Below, one piece after another: positions 1 to 9,046 of a DNA stretch of 64,000 bases. Source of the stretch: Achromobacter aegrifaciens (lineage in GTDB: Bacteria; Pseudomonadota; Gammaproteobacteria; Burkholderiales; Burkholderiaceae_B); assembly GCF_902859735.1 (NCBI RefSeq), contig NZ_CADIJY010000007.1, positions 140,644 through 204,643 on the forward strand, given 5' to 3'. The notes under the pieces were generated by a model that searched no databases, was not told the DNA's origin, and saw only the letters and a program-made list of their open reading frames with translations. Every line of letters starts with the position of its first letter. Position 1 is the stretch's first letter. The translations under genes were made by a program, and so were the position numbers.

Positions 1-508
1 CGCTGAGCCAGGTGTTCAGGTTCACGCCTTCGTAGCCGCGCTTCAGGTCCGCCTGGAAATTACGCCAGCGGTACATGGGACCGGCCAGCAACGTCAGCGG
101 GAAAAACAGGTAGATGAAGTAGTCCAGCGGCGACACGCGTTCGTTGCGCTGCGCGAACAGCAGCACGTCGATGGCGCGGAACGTGGCGAAGGACAGCCCC
201 AGCATGGCACCCAGGTGCGACACGCCCGTCTTCACCAGCAGCAGCGGCGTCATGGTGATGATCACGGCCAGCCAGGTGGGGATGTAGTTGCGCCGCACCG
301 CCCACAGCGCGGTGCCGGAAATGGCCAGCAAGGCGATGGGTTGATACGGGCGCGCCCAGAACACCGCCATCCACACGCCCAGGCAGATCACGCCGATGAT
401 GTGGCGGTAGCCGATACGGAACGGCATGCCGAAGGAACGGTAGGCCAACAGGCCCAGGCCGCCGCACAAGGCGCCGCCGAAAAAGCTCAAGCTTGCGAAC
501 AATTCCAT
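1..508 (-). CDS. dltB: DltB-like membrane-bound O-acyltransferase (3' end outside window)
   Basis: The first 169 codons are visible; the gene runs off the left edge. The product is a very hydrophobic MBOAT-family protein, and the stretch GLSFATFRAIDVLL with a following YFIYLFFPLTLLAGP segment is typical of DltB, which moves D-alanine from the carrier protein DltC across the inner membrane. It is the last visible gene of a dltC-dltD-small protein-dltB operon and starts 7 nt after the stop of the small gene. The catalytic His of MBOAT enzymes lies beyond the edge and cannot be checked. In Bordetella the homologous dra locus is reported to D-alanylate an outer-membrane component; the same role here is inference. 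Confidence 0.88.
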   Translation of the reverse strand, partial: MELFASLSFFGGALCGGLGLLAYRSFGMPFRIGYRHIIGVICLGVWMAVFWARPYQPIALLAISGTALWAVRRNYIPTWLAVIITMTPLLLVKTGVSHLGAMLGLSFATFRAIDVLLFAQRNERVSPLDYFIYLFFPLTLLAGPMYRWRNFQADLKRGYEGVNLNTWLS

Positions 509-515
509 GGCGGGC

Positions 516-725
516 TCAGAACTGTTGGTATTGGAATTCGACCTTGATCGGCCCGCCGCTGCCCGTGGTGGGCTGCGCCTGCAGCACGAACACCAGGATC
601 ACGCCGATATACAGGCATAGGTGCCAGAGAAATCGGCGGCCCCAGGCGACGGCCGCCTTGCGGGTTTCCTGCCCTTCAACAGCGCGGCCGGCCTCGGGCG
701 CGGCCGCGGGAAGAATCTTGCTCAT
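516..725 (-). CDS. DltX-like small membrane protein of the D-alanylation operon
   Basis: A 69-residue protein with one membrane segment (about residues 33-51, LWHLCLYIGVILVFVL) and a polar, aromatic C-terminus ending EFQYQQF. Its ATG overlaps the dltD stop (ATGA), so translation is coupled. Gram-positive DltX is also a tiny single-span protein encoded beside dltB and carries an aromatic C-terminal motif; position, size and topology match, but sequence similarity is too short to prove homology. The N-terminal half is rich in Ala, Glu and Arg and probably cytoplasmic. Confidence 0.7.
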   Translation of the reverse strand: MSKILPAAAPEAGRAVEGQETRKAAVAWGRRFLWHLCLYIGVILVFVLQAQPTTGSGGPIKVEFQYQQF

Positions 726-1909
726 CGGGAAAAGTACTCCGCAATGCCTTGATCGGCCATGGCCCAGCCAAGTTCGGCGAGGTGCATGTCGTCGCGCAGC
801 ATGCCCGGTTCAAAGGGGATGCTGTAGAGATCCAGGCAGCCCATCTGGTAGCGCTCGCACATACCCGTGATGGCGGCCACCACCGGGTCGAAGCGTTCCA
901 CGTCCAGGATGAGCTTGGGATTGAAGGGCTGGATGACGAAGTAGGCGTGGACCTTGCGCTTCTGCAGCAAGGCCATCACGCGCGACAGGTCGCCGAGTTC
1001 CGTGCGGGTGATCGGATCGATGTCGGCGAACTCGTTGCGGGCTGGCGAATACAGCGCCGCCAGGTACTGCTTGTAGTAATCGTCGCGCACGTCGTAGGGG
1101 TTATGGCCGCCCAGGTCCTGTTCGACCACGCGCGCCTGATGCGTCAGCCGGCCCCACTGGCCCTGGTCCAGGCGTGCGGCCGACGGCCACGACACGTAGC
1201 GGTGCGCCGGCACGGATAGCTTGGTGCGCGGACGATCGGGTGCAGGTTCCTTGCGCGCATGCCACCACAGCGCCAGCTTGTCCTTCAGCTCGGCAACCTG
1301 GCCATTGGCGATGAGCCACAGCAGGCCCCAGTTGGCGTTGTCGCTGATCCAGTTCTGCATCTGTTCGCGCGTGTTGGGCTGGTCCCAGAGCCGGTCCCAG
1401 ACCGGTCCCGTGACGTGCTCCGCGAACGCGCTGCGCGGCAACTGCCCGCCCGAGGCAAACCAGGCCGGCGACAGCATGATCACCAACCGTGTATTGGGCG
1501 TGAGCGAATCCGCCACCGACTCCAGCACGCTGACGATGCCATAGGACTGGAACATGGCGTGGCCATAGGCCAGCGTCGGCACTTTCAGCTCTTCGGGGAA
1601 GAAGCGGTAAGGCACGAAGCGCAGGTCGTGGCTGGACAGTTCGGACGAGCCGAGCACGACCAGCGTGCCATCGCTCAGGGCGTTGCCCAGGCGGTTCAGG
1701 TTGACGTGCTGCGTACCCCAGTCCGGCCCCAGGTTGGGCAGGTAGTTGCTCTTGGCGGAGCCCGCGGCCGAGGGCGCCGACATGGGATTCACGACGCGGC
1801 TGAGCAGATCGTCCGCGCCGCAATACGTACCCACCGCCAGAGCCACCGCCGTCGCGGCTGCCGCGACGTGAGACAACAGCCGGGTATTACGAAGTATGGG
1901 CAGCGACAT
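722..1909 (-). CDS. dltD: DltD-like D-alanyl transfer protein
   Basis: A 395-residue protein with an N-terminal signal-anchor (about residues 12-30) followed by an extracytoplasmic SGNH-like hydrolase domain. A GSSE motif near residue 86 gives the likely nucleophilic Ser, and DDMHLAELGW near residues 372-381 gives the Asp-His pair, as in DltD. The start at 1909 (MSLPILRN) was chosen over an in-frame upstream Met because the extension is Arg/Ser-rich and only reads through dltC. The gene overlaps dltC by 23 nt. The family takes part in loading D-alanine onto the final envelope acceptor. Confidence 0.88.
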   Translation of the reverse strand: MSLPILRNTRLLSHVAAAATAVALAVGTYCGADDLLSRVVNPMSAPSAAGSAKSNYLPNLGPDWGTQHVNLNRLGNALSDGTLVVLGSSELSSHDLRFVPYRFFPEELKVPTLAYGHAMFQSYGIVSVLESVADSLTPNTRLVIMLSPAWFASGGQLPRSAFAEHVTGPVWDRLWDQPNTREQMQNWISDNANWGLLWLIANGQVAELKDKLALWWHARKEPAPDRPRTKLSVPAHRYVSWPSAARLDQGQWGRLTHQARVVEQDLGGHNPYDVRDDYYKQYLAALYSPARNEFADIDPITRTELGDLSRVMALLQKRKVHAYFVIQPFNPKLILDVERFDPVVAAITGMCERYQMGCLDLYSIPFEPGMLRDDMHLAELGWAMADQGIAEYFSR

Positions 1910-2126
1910 AGCCGGCAAGCGTGCGGACCGACTGTAGGTGCTCCGCGATCTCGGGAGCCGGAATGCTGCAGCCGTACTCCGACTCGACCGCCAGCGTGAT
2001 GTCCACGGCGGCGAGCGAATCGACCAGGCCTGTGGCAATCAACTGCGTATCGGGGGTGACTTTCTTCATGACGATCGACTCGACGATCTCGCCGATCTTG
2101 GTGTGGAGTTCTTGCTCGGTATGCAT
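1887..2126 (-). CDS. dltC: D-alanyl carrier protein (acyl-carrier-protein family)
   Basis: A 79-residue acidic helical carrier protein. The GLVDSLAAVD motif places the phosphopantetheine-accepting Ser at residue 37. It is first in the visible operon and overlaps dltD. An upstream in-frame Met exists (2162), but MHTEQEL at 2126 gives the usual carrier-protein length. In dlt systems the carrier is charged with D-alanine by DltA; no dltA is visible in this window and it may lie past the left edge. Confidence 0.9.
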   Translation of the reverse strand: MHTEQELHTKIGEIVESIVMKKVTPDTQLIATGLVDSLAAVDITLAVESEYGCSIPAPEIAEHLQSVRTLAGYVAAHTS

Positions 2127-2483
2127 AGATAGTGCGGCGTTACAGGCCTGATCGGCCAACAATCCCCCGCCCCGGGATTCAGGACGACGAGATTACAGAG
2201 AAACTGCTGAAACCAGGCTGAATATCCAGCCCCCCCGGCAATCGACGTTCCGATGCACTCAGTTACATGATTTTCGCAATGCGACGTCGATCGCAGGCGC
2301 AATCATGGCACCACGTTCGTCAAATCGCCATGACGCTTTTGGAGGAAATCGCGAGAAAACGCTGGCAAACGTAACGTTCGCGGGTAAGTCCCTGGGCGCC
2401 GCGTTGCGGCCGAGCGACAGATTTTTACGCTTATCCAGCTTTTGCCGCCTTGCCCCCCTTTTCGCCCCATGCACCGGCAATAA
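2127..2483. other. Intergenic region upstream of dltC
   Basis: About 360 bp between dltC and the terminator of the lipoprotein gene, presumably holding the dlt promoter on the minus strand. It is AT-richer than its surroundings. Short reading frames cross it on both strands, but their Arg/Pro-rich translations and lack of ribosome-binding sites make them unconvincing. I see no promoter that I would call with confidence. Confidence 0.5.
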
Positions 2484-2507
2484 AAAAGCCCCCTGACGGG
2501 GGCTTTT
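2484..2507 (-). terminator. Rho-independent terminator after the glycine-zipper lipoprotein gene
   Basis: A perfect 10-bp stem (AAAAGCCCCC / GGGGGCTTTT) with a 4-nt loop lies 35 nt past the stop of the minus-strand gene and is followed on that strand by a T run. Confidence 0.92.
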
Positions 2508-2542
2508 GCGTGGCCGCGCCGCAAGCGGCGCTGGACTGGTCA

Positions 2543-3046
2543 TTACATCGGCGTAACGCGGGTCGGGCCGGAGCCGCTGATCACCTGCACGCGCTGTCCC
2601 ACGCTGATGGGCACATCGGCTTCCTGCGCGACCACGCGGGTTTCGCCGTTGTCCAGGCGCACGGTGATTTCGTAGCCGGAATTCTTGCCGGTCTGGTTCT
2701 CGATGGCGTTACCCGCCAGCGCGCCCAGGATGACACCGCCCACAGTGGCGATGGTGCGGCCGGTGCCGCCGCCGATGGCGTTACCCGCCACGCCGCCCAG
2801 CGCGCCGCCGGCCACCATGCCGACGCCGCTGGACTTGTCGTTCTGGATCACGATAGGACGCACGCCGGTGACCGTGCCAGTACGGACGATCTGCTCGCGC
2901 TGCGCCTGGTCATAGCTGTAGACGCCGCTGGACGCGCTGCGGTTGGCGCAGCCGCCCAGGACCGCCATCGAGGTCACGACGGCGGCGATCGCCAGCCAGC
3001 GCCCCGCGCGCGGCGTCACCAGGGAAAAAGTTTTGCTTTGATTCAT
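2543..3046 (-). CDS. Glycine-zipper 2TM outer-membrane lipoprotein (SlyB/17 kDa antigen-like)
   Basis: A 167-residue lipoprotein. The signal peptide ends in a lipobox VLGGC with the lipidated Cys at residue 33. Residues about 74-117 form a Gly-rich double zipper (GGALGGVAGNAIGGG and GGVILGALAGNAIE), the hallmark of SlyB-like and Rickettsia 17 kDa antigen-like proteins, followed by a short beta-rich C-terminal domain (YEITVRLDNGETRVV). The start at 3046 has a GAGGAG ribosome-binding site; a longer upstream frame lacks one and would bury the signal peptide. It is transcribed alone between two strong terminators. SlyB-like proteins help outer-membrane integrity; that role is inferred by family. 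Confidence 0.88.
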   Translation of the reverse strand: MNQSKTFSLVTPRAGRWLAIAAVVTSMAVLGGCANRSASSGVYSYDQAQREQIVRTGTVTGVRPIVIQNDKSSGVGMVAGGALGGVAGNAIGGGTGRTIATVGGVILGALAGNAIENQTGKNSGYEITVRLDNGETRVVAQEADVPISVGQRVQVISGSGPTRVTPM

Positions 3047-3166
3047 TTGGACTCCTCGATCGGCCGTTGCCGACGATGTACTCATCATACCCTGGCCCCG
3101 AATTGGGGCCAGCGATGCTGCAACACACTGAAACGCACCGCCAGAAGCTGAAAAACACAGCCGCAA

Positions 3167-3189
3167 AAGACGCCGGAACCCGGCGTCTT
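3167..3189 (-). terminator. Rho-independent terminator after the PfkB kinase gene
   Basis: A 10-bp stem (AAGACGCCGG / CCGGCGTCTT) with a 3-nt loop, followed on the minus strand by TTTTG. It lies about 50 nt past the kinase stop and closes the DUF3426-kinase transcription unit. Confidence 0.88.
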
Positions 3190-3241
3190 CAGCCCTCGCC
3201 AACGCTTCGACCGCAGCGCAACTGCAGGGTTCCCGAGGGGT

Positions 3242-4183
3242 TTAGAGCGGCAGATGAATACCGTAGGTCGCGTGCAGCACGGCGTCGATCTCGGCGCGCG
3301 ATGGCGCATGGTTTTGCGGGCCGCGCGAAGCGATCTTGATGGCGCCCATGACGTTGCCCAGACGGCAGCTGTCTTCCCAGTTCCAGCCGCTGGTCAGGCC
3401 GTAAAGCAGGCCGCCGCGCTGCGCGTCGCCGCAGCCGGTCGGGTCGACCACCTGGGCCGCGCGCACCGGCGGAATCTGGATGGTCTTGCCTTCGGTCAGC
3501 AACGTGGCGCCTTCCGCGCCGCGCGTCACCACCACGGCCTGCAAGCTACGGGCGATGTCGTCCATGCTGCGGCCCGTGCGCTGTTCCACCACGCCGGCTT
3601 CATAGTCGTTCACCGTCAGCGCCTGCGCCAGCTTGAGCATGCGCTCCAGGTCCGCCCCATCGAACAGCGGCATGGCCTGGCCCAGGTCGAAAATGAACGG
3701 AATGCCGCGCTTATGCAGGCGCTCGGCATGGGCGAACATGCCTTCCTTGGCGTCGGGCGCAACGATGGCCCAGGCCGCGTCGGCGTCGCTCAGATCATTT
3801 TCCGCCGCGTGCGACATGGCGCCCGGGTGGAAGGCAGTGATCTGGTTGTCGTCCAGATCGGTGGTGATGAAGCACTGCGCGGTGAACGTCTCCGGAATCA
3901 CCTTCACTCGGCTGACGTCGATGCCCAGGCCAGCCATGCGCTCCATGTACTCGCCCGCGTCTTCACCCACGGTCGCGACAGGCACTGGCTTGCCGCCCAG
4001 CAGGTTCATGTTGTAGGCGATGTTGCCCGAGCAGCCGCCGTATTCCTTGCGCATGCTGGGCACCAGGAACGACACGCTCAGCGACTGGATGCGGTCGGCC
4101 AGAATGTGTTCCTTGAAACGTCCTTCAAACACCGCGATGGTGTCGAACGCCATCGAACCGCAAACCAGAACTGGGGTAGCCAT
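3242..4183 (-). CDS. PfkB-family carbohydrate/nucleoside kinase
   Basis: A 313-residue ribokinase-like sugar kinase. The C-terminal PfkB signature is present as D247-P-T-G-C-G-D253, whose last Asp is the catalytic base, and the N-terminal part has the YGGCSGNIAYN motif that binds the sugar. Overall it resembles the bacterial proteins annotated as adenosine kinase-like, but the substrate cannot be told from sequence. The start at 4183 is preferred over an ATG three codons upstream because AAGG then sits at a usable distance. It follows the DUF3426 gene by only about 12 nt and ends at a terminator. Confidence 0.85.
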   Translation of the reverse strand: MATPVLVCGSMAFDTIAVFEGRFKEHILADRIQSLSVSFLVPSMRKEYGGCSGNIAYNMNLLGGKPVPVATVGEDAGEYMERMAGLGIDVSRVKVIPETFTAQCFITTDLDDNQITAFHPGAMSHAAENDLSDADAAWAIVAPDAKEGMFAHAERLHKRGIPFIFDLGQAMPLFDGADLERMLKLAQALTVNDYEAGVVEQRTGRSMDDIARSLQAVVVTRGAEGATLLTEGKTIQIPPVRAAQVVDPTGCGDAQRGGLLYGLTSGWNWEDSCRLGNVMGAIKIASRGPQNHAPSRAEIDAVLHATYGIHLPL

Positions 4184-4195
4184 GCGAGTCATCCC

Positions 4196-5563
4196 TTAAG
4201 GAAAGAATTTATTGATTTGAAAGCCATTGACCTGGACGCCAGTCACTTCAATCGGCACGGAAATCTTCAATTCGCCCTGAGGCGCGAAAGGACCGCGCAG
4301 TTGCTCGGGCGTCAGATAATCTTCGGGCTTGAGCGCGCGGCGCACCACCACCGTGTCCGACAGGTCGTTCAGGTCCAGCATCAGGGCGGGCCAGTGCTGC
4401 GGCTTGTCGTGACGGTTGCGCATCACCACCGTCAGCACCAGGCGGCTGCGGCCGTCATCGATCGCTGCCGCGCCGGTCGGCGGCTGCAGCGACGAGGAAG
4501 TGATGTGTATGAGTTCCAGGCGACGCGCGTACCCCACGGTGCAGCCCAGCGGCTGGCACGCCATCTCCAGCGCCGGCCGCAGAATGGGCACGGAATTGGC
4601 GATATCGGTGCGGTACACGTATGCCAGTTGCAGGCCCAGCGCGATCAGGCCGATCAGGCAGGCGTAGCCCCATAGCTTGCGCAGCAGGCCTTGCCGCTCC
4701 TCGCGGTCCTGGTCGAGGAATTCGGGCGGCGCGCGGCCCACGTCGGTGGCGCTGGAATAACGCGTGCGGGTGTCGCCCAGCACGGGCTCGCCAGCGTCTT
4801 CGCGATCGGGGCCGTGATCGTCGCGGTAGTGTTCCCGGTAATCGTCGGGGTCGTCGTCGCGATGCTCGTCGGCGTACTCGTTGTCGTACTCGTCGTCGCG
4901 CGCTTCGTCACGCACGTCGGCGCGAGCGCGCCCTATGGTGAAGGACGGCTCCGCATGCTGGCCGCGCACGGCCGTGTCGGCATGATGCCCCGCCCTCGAA
5001 GCCGCGGGCGCAGTCCAGCGCAGCGGATCCTCGTCATCGCCTACGTCGTCGTCGGCCAGGTCGTCCGATTCATGACGGCTTGCATCTTCCTCGCCTGGGA
5101 TCGATTCGGCGCGCCGGCGGATATCGTCGCGGCCGCGCAGCACGGCAGGCGGCACCGCGGGCGGACTGTAGGGCGCCGCCACGGGTGCGCGCGGCGGTTC
5201 GGGCTCGTCGTCCCAGGGCGCGATCTGTGAAAAATCCACCGCGGGCGCGGGACGCTCCGGCGGCGGTGCGGCGGGAGGCAGAGGCGCAATGGGGGCAACC
5301 GGCACCTGCGGCGCAACGGGCGTCGCCGGCGTCGCCAGGACTGGTGCGGCCTGGCTGGCGGCGGGCGTCACCGGCATCGGCATCGGCGGTGCGGCCGGCG
5401 GCACGGATTGCGGCGCCGCGCCCGCGGCCGGCAGCAGGCAGGCGCGCCCGTCAAACACGGTCGAGCAGGCGCCGCAGCGCACCAGGCCATTACGGACCCG
5501 CAGCTGGTCAGGCACCACCTTGAAGGTGGTGCCGCACTGCGGGCAACGGGTGGTCAGGGCCAT
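4196..5563 (-). CDS. Zinc-ribbon and DUF3426 membrane protein
   Basis: A 455-residue protein in three parts. Residues 1-40 are an MJ0042-type zinc ribbon with Cys pairs C7/C10 and C30/C33. Residues about 40-290 are a long low-complexity linker, first Pro/Ala-rich and then strongly Asp/Glu/His/Arg-rich. A single membrane helix lies at about residues 298-317, followed by a DUF3426 extracytoplasmic domain ending in QVNGFQINKFFP. It lies directly downstream of prmA, as in related beta-proteobacteria. Function is unknown; a cytoplasmic metal-binding head joined through a membrane span to a periplasmic domain suggests a sensor or scaffold. Confidence 0.88.
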   Translation of the reverse strand: MALTTRCPQCGTTFKVVPDQLRVRNGLVRCGACSTVFDGRACLLPAAGAAPQSVPPAAPPMPMPVTPAASQAAPVLATPATPVAPQVPVAPIAPLPPAAPPPERPAPAVDFSQIAPWDDEPEPPRAPVAAPYSPPAVPPAVLRGRDDIRRRAESIPGEEDASRHESDDLADDDVGDDEDPLRWTAPAASRAGHHADTAVRGQHAEPSFTIGRARADVRDEARDDEYDNEYADEHRDDDPDDYREHYRDDHGPDREDAGEPVLGDTRTRYSSATDVGRAPPEFLDQDREERQGLLRKLWGYACLIGLIALGLQLAYVYRTDIANSVPILRPALEMACQPLGCTVGYARRLELIHITSSSLQPPTGAAAIDDGRSRLVLTVVMRNRHDKPQHWPALMLDLNDLSDTVVVRRALKPEDYLTPEQLRGPFAPQGELKISVPIEVTGVQVNGFQINKFFP

Positions 5564-5587
5564 GGCGCGATCCAGCGGTGGCAGCGC

Positions 5588-6517
5588 TCAGGCCTTCTGG
5601 CCGTGCAAGCACACCCAGCCGTCGCGCGCGCGCCAGACCGACATGGCGATCCAGGGCGCGTAGGCGGCGGCCACTTCCTCGGCCTGCCGTTCCAGCACGC
5701 CGGACAAGACCAGATGGCCGCCCGCGGCAACGCGTCCGGCCAGCATGGGCGCCAGCACCTTCAGGGGGTTGGACAGGATGTTGGCGACCACCACTTCGAA
5801 CGTGCCATCCGCCAGCCCGTCAGGCAGCATGGCCCGCAGCTCGACGTGGTTGACCTCGGCATTGAAGATGGTGCTCTGCACTGCCTGGGCGTCGATATCC
5901 ACCGCCTGAGTCGGACCCGCGCCCAGCTTGCGCGCGGCGATCGCCAGGATGCCCGAGCCGCAGCCGTAGTCCAGCAGCGTGGCGCCGGCCGGCAACTCGG
6001 CTTCCAGCCAGGCCAGGCACAGATGCGTCGTGGGATGGCTGCCGGTGCCGAAGGCCAGGCCCGGATCCAGCTCGATGTGGATTGCGCCTTCCTGGGTGGC
6101 GGCGTCCGGCTCGAAGGCCGGCACATCGGGATTGTCGCGGTGCCAGCTGGGCACGATCCACAGGCGTTCGGCGATATGGATGGGGCCGAACTGCGACTGT
6201 GTCAGGCGCACCCAGTCGGCGTCGGGCACGTCACGCAGGCTCCAGCCCTCGAACACGGCGGGATCGAGTTCGCCCGCGGCGGCGGCTTCTTCCATGATCT
6301 GCGCGGGATCGGCTCCGTCGGGCAGCAGGGCGACGACGCGGTTGCGGTCCCAGGCCTGCACGTCGGGCTCGGTGCCCGGTTCGCCGAACAAGGGACGCTC
6401 GTCGTCGGTGCCCAGGTCGGCATCTTCGACGGATACCGACAGCACGCCAGCTTCCAGCAGGGCATCCGAGAGGGCTTCGGCCTGCGCCTCCAGGCAATGG
6501 AGCACGAGTTCACGCAT
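5588..6517 (-). CDS. prmA: Ribosomal protein L11 methyltransferase
   Basis: A 309-residue SAM-dependent methyltransferase. Motif I is [13 protein letters not shown] (from about residue 183), preceded by [11 protein letters not shown], and the NILSNPL catalytic-loop motif is at about residue 243. These mark PrmA, which trimethylates L11 on the ribosome. It lies between accC and the DUF3426 gene on the same strand, separated from accC by a strong hairpin at 6534-6571. Confidence 0.96.
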   Translation of the reverse strand: MRELVLHCLEAQAEALSDALLEAGVLSVSVEDADLGTDDERPLFGEPGTEPDVQAWDRNRVVALLPDGADPAQIMEEAAAAGELDPAVFEGWSLRDVPDADWVRLTQSQFGPIHIAERLWIVPSWHRDNPDVPAFEPDAATQEGAIHIELDPGLAFGTGSHPTTHLCLAWLEAELPAGATLLDYGCGSGILAIAARKLGAGPTQAVDIDAQAVQSTIFNAEVNHVELRAMLPDGLADGTFEVVVANILSNPLKVLAPMLAGRVAAGGHLVLSGVLERQAEEVAAAYAPWIAMSVWRARDGWVCLHGQKA

Positions 6518-6533
6518 GATGATTCTTCCATCT

Positions 6534-6571
6534 GGTCAACGGGCCGCGGCTTGCGCCGCGGCCCGTTGACC
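6534..6571 (-). terminator. Strong hairpin between accC and prmA
   Basis: A perfect 17-bp stem (6534-6550 with 6555-6571) with a 4-nt loop. On the minus strand it lies past accC and ends about 17 nt before the prmA ATG. It lacks a T tract after it on that strand, so it may be an attenuator or mRNA-stability element rather than a simple terminator. Confidence 0.7.
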
Positions 6572-6620
6572 GTAAAACAAAACAGGAGCGGCCCGGGAGC
6601 GGAAAGCCCCCGGATCGCGG

Positions 6621-7967
6621 TCAGGGACGCTGAGCCAACTTGTGTTCCAGGTAATGGATGCTGGTGCCGCCTTCGATGAAGCGGGCGTCCTGCAGCATTT
6701 CGCGATGCAGCGGGATGTTGGTGGAAATGCCTTCCACCACCATTTCCGACAGCGCGGTGCGCATGCGGGCCAGTGCCTGGTCGCGCGTGTCGCCGTAGGT
6801 GATGACCTTGGCGATCATCGAGTCGTAGTTCGGCGGCACGAAATAACCGTTGAACGCATGCGAATCGATACGCACGCCCGGGCCGCCCGGCGTGTGCCAG
6901 TTGGTGATGCGGCCGGGGCTGGGCACGAAGCGGAACGGATCTTCCGCGTTGATGCGGCATTCGATCGCGTGGCCCTTGAAGGTGATGTCGCGCTGGCGCA
7001 GCGTGAACTTTTCGCCGGCGGCGATCAGGATCTGCTGCTGGACCAGGTCCACGCCGGTGATCAGCTCGGTAACCGGGTGTTCGACCTGGATGCGGGTGTT
7101 CATTTCGATGAAATAGAACTCGCCGTTTTCATACAGGAACTCGAACGTGCCCGCGCCGCGGTAGCCCATCTTGCGGCAGGCATCGGCGCAACGGTCGCCG
7201 ATGCGCTCGATCAGGCGGCGCGCGATGCCGGGCGCCGGCGCTTCCTCGATGACCTTCTGGTGACGGCGCTGCATGGAGCAGTCGCGCTCGCCCAGCCAGA
7301 CCGCGTTGCGGCCGCCGTCGGCAAGCACCTGGATTTCCACGTGGCGCGGATTCTCCAGGAACTTCTCCATATAGACTTCGGGGTTGTTGAACGCGGCGCC
7401 CGCTTCGGAACGCGTCATGGTGACGGCGTTCAGCAGCGCAGCCTCGGTGTACACCACGCGCATGCCGCGGCCACCGCCGCCGCCTGCCGCCTTGATGATG
7501 ACCGGATACCCGACTTCGCGCGCAATGCGGACGATTTCCTGCGGATCGTCGGGCAAAGCGCCTTCCGAACCCGGCACCACCGGCACGCCGGCTTCGATCA
7601 TGGCGCGCTTGGCGCTGACCTTGTCGCCCATCAGGCGGATGGTGTCGGGACGCGGACCGATGAAGACGAAGCCACTCTTTTCGACGCGATCAGCGAAGTC
7701 GGCATTTTCGGACAAGAACCCGTAACCCGGGTGGATTGCCTCGGAATCCGTGACTTCGGCCGCCGAAATGATGGCCGGCATGTTCAGGTAGCTTTCACGC
7801 GACGGCGCGGGCCCGATGCACACCGATTCATCGGCCAGGCGCACGTACTTGGCTTCGCGGTCGGCTTCGGAGTGCACCACCACGGTCTTGATGCCCAGCT
7901 CGCGGCAAGCGCGCTGAATGCGCAGGGCGATTTCGCCCCGATTGGCGATCAGGATTTTTTCGAACAT
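6621..7967 (-). CDS. accC: Acetyl-CoA carboxylase, biotin carboxylase subunit
   Basis: A 448-residue ATP-grasp enzyme that carboxylates biotin on AccB, the first step of fatty-acid synthesis. Visible motifs are the N-terminal [11 protein letters not shown], the ATP-binding glycine loop GGGGRGM (about residue 163), and [14 protein letters not shown] with the catalytic residues of biotin carboxylases. Length is standard. It starts 9 nt after accB, the usual accBC operon. Confidence 0.98.
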   Translation of the reverse strand: MFEKILIANRGEIALRIQRACRELGIKTVVVHSEADREAKYVRLADESVCIGPAPSRESYLNMPAIISAAEVTDSEAIHPGYGFLSENADFADRVEKSGFVFIGPRPDTIRLMGDKVSAKRAMIEAGVPVVPGSEGALPDDPQEIVRIAREVGYPVIIKAAGGGGGRGMRVVYTEAALLNAVTMTRSEAGAAFNNPEVYMEKFLENPRHVEIQVLADGGRNAVWLGERDCSMQRRHQKVIEEAPAPGIARRLIERIGDRCADACRKMGYRGAGTFEFLYENGEFYFIEMNTRIQVEHPVTELITGVDLVQQQILIAAGEKFTLRQRDITFKGHAIECRINAEDPFRFVPSPGRITNWHTPGGPGVRIDSHAFNGYFVPPNYDSMIAKVITYGDTRDQALARMRTALSEMVVEGISTNIPLHREMLQDARFIEGGTSIHYLEHKLAQRP

Positions 7968-7976
7968 TTTCAGCTA

Positions 7977-8435
7977 TCAGCCAATGACGAACAGGGGTTG
8001 ACCGTACTCGACGGGCTCGCCGTTTTCGACCAGGATTTCTTTGATGACGCCGGACTTGTCGGCTTCGATTTCATTGAGCAGCTTCATGGCTTCAATGATG
8101 CACAGCGGATCGCCTTCCTTGACGGTGGCGCCGACGTCGATGAACGGCGCGGCGCCCGGGTTCGGCGCGCGATAGAACGTGCCGACCATCGGAGCCTTCA
8201 CGACATGGCCCTGGATCACCGGCGCAGCTTCGGCGGCGGCGGGCGCGGCCGGAGCGACGGCCTGGGCCACCGGCGCCGCCGGCACGCCGGCTTCGGGGTG
8301 GTGGTAGGCGACCGGTTGCAAGGTCTGCGAGAACTTGACGATCCTCACCTTGCCTTCGCCTTCGGTGATTTCCAGCTCGGCGATGCCCGATTCAGCCACC
8401 AGGTCGATCAGGGTTTTGAGTTTTCGGAGGTCCAT
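7977..8435 (-). CDS. accB: Biotin carboxyl carrier protein of acetyl-CoA carboxylase
   Basis: A 152-residue BCCP. The C-terminal biotinyl domain has [12 protein letters not shown] with the biotinylated Lys at residue 118, plus the thumb sequence of AccB proteins just upstream. An Ala/Pro-rich linker (about residues 45-75) separates it from the N-terminal domain. It is the first gene of accBC. Confidence 0.98.
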   Translation of the reverse strand: MDLRKLKTLIDLVAESGIAELEITEGEGKVRIVKFSQTLQPVAYHHPEAGVPAAPVAQAVAPAAPAAAEAAPVIQGHVVKAPMVGTFYRAPNPGAAPFIDVGATVKEGDPLCIIEAMKLLNEIEADKSGVIKEILVENGEPVEYGQPLFVIG

Positions 8436-8522
8436 AGAAGCTGCTTCCCGAGATAGTGTCGGCGACGTCCCAGCGTCGGGTCCGCGCCATATAAGATGTA
8501 AATGCTGTGGTTTGGTGCGAGA

Positions 8523-8957
8523 TCAGTGCCGCACTGCGTAACGCAGAGCCGCCTCGTAGCCATCCGCGCCCAGGCCGCTGATGAGGCCTACCGCCAAGTC
8601 GGACAGATAAGAGTGATGCCTGAAGGGCTCTCGCTTATACAGATTGGACAAATGTACTTCAATAAATGGGATCGCGACCCCAGCCAGCGCATCGCGAATT
8701 GCGACGCTGGTGTGCGTATATGCCGCCGCGTTGATGATGATGAAGTCGGTGCCGTCTTGCCGGGCCGCCTGGATGCGGTCAACCAGCGCGCCTTCGTGAT
8801 TGCCTTGCCACGCTGTCAGCGTGGCGCCCAGTTCGCCTGCGAGCAGCTCAAGTCCCTCGTTGATCTGTTGCAGCGTAAGGCTGCCGTAGATGTGAGGTTC
8901 TCGGGTGCCGAGCAGGTTCAGGTTCGGGCCATGCAATACCAGTATGTTTTGCGCCAT
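8523..8957 (-). CDS. aroQ: Type II 3-dehydroquinate dehydratase
   Basis: A 144-residue dehydroquinase of the shikimate pathway. The N-terminus [18 protein letters not shown] and catalytic Tyr24 in HIYG are diagnostic, with the catalytic His in FIEVHLSN near residue 100. The start at 8957 gives standard length; an upstream ATG would add 12 unconserved residues. It lies just upstream of accBC on the same strand, a common order in proteobacteria. Confidence 0.97.
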   Translation of the reverse strand: MAQNILVLHGPNLNLLGTREPHIYGSLTLQQINEGLELLAGELGATLTAWQGNHEGALVDRIQAARQDGTDFIIINAAAYTHTSVAIRDALAGVAIPFIEVHLSNLYKREPFRHHSYLSDLAVGLISGLGADGYEAALRYAVRH

Positions 8958-9046
8958 GCGCTTGCCAATGAGTGGTTTGCCAATTGTTGGCAAAACAGCC
9001 GATAAACCAGCTTTTTACGCCAATTCCTACTATTTGTCCAACAGAC

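Noticed and set aside
1-2126. Stating that dltA is missing from the D-alanylation operon
   Set aside because: The operon continues past the left edge, so absence cannot be judged.
2259-2543. A 94-codon minus-strand frame upstream of dltC
   Set aside because: It crosses the lipoprotein gene's terminator, has no ribosome-binding site and resembles no family I know.
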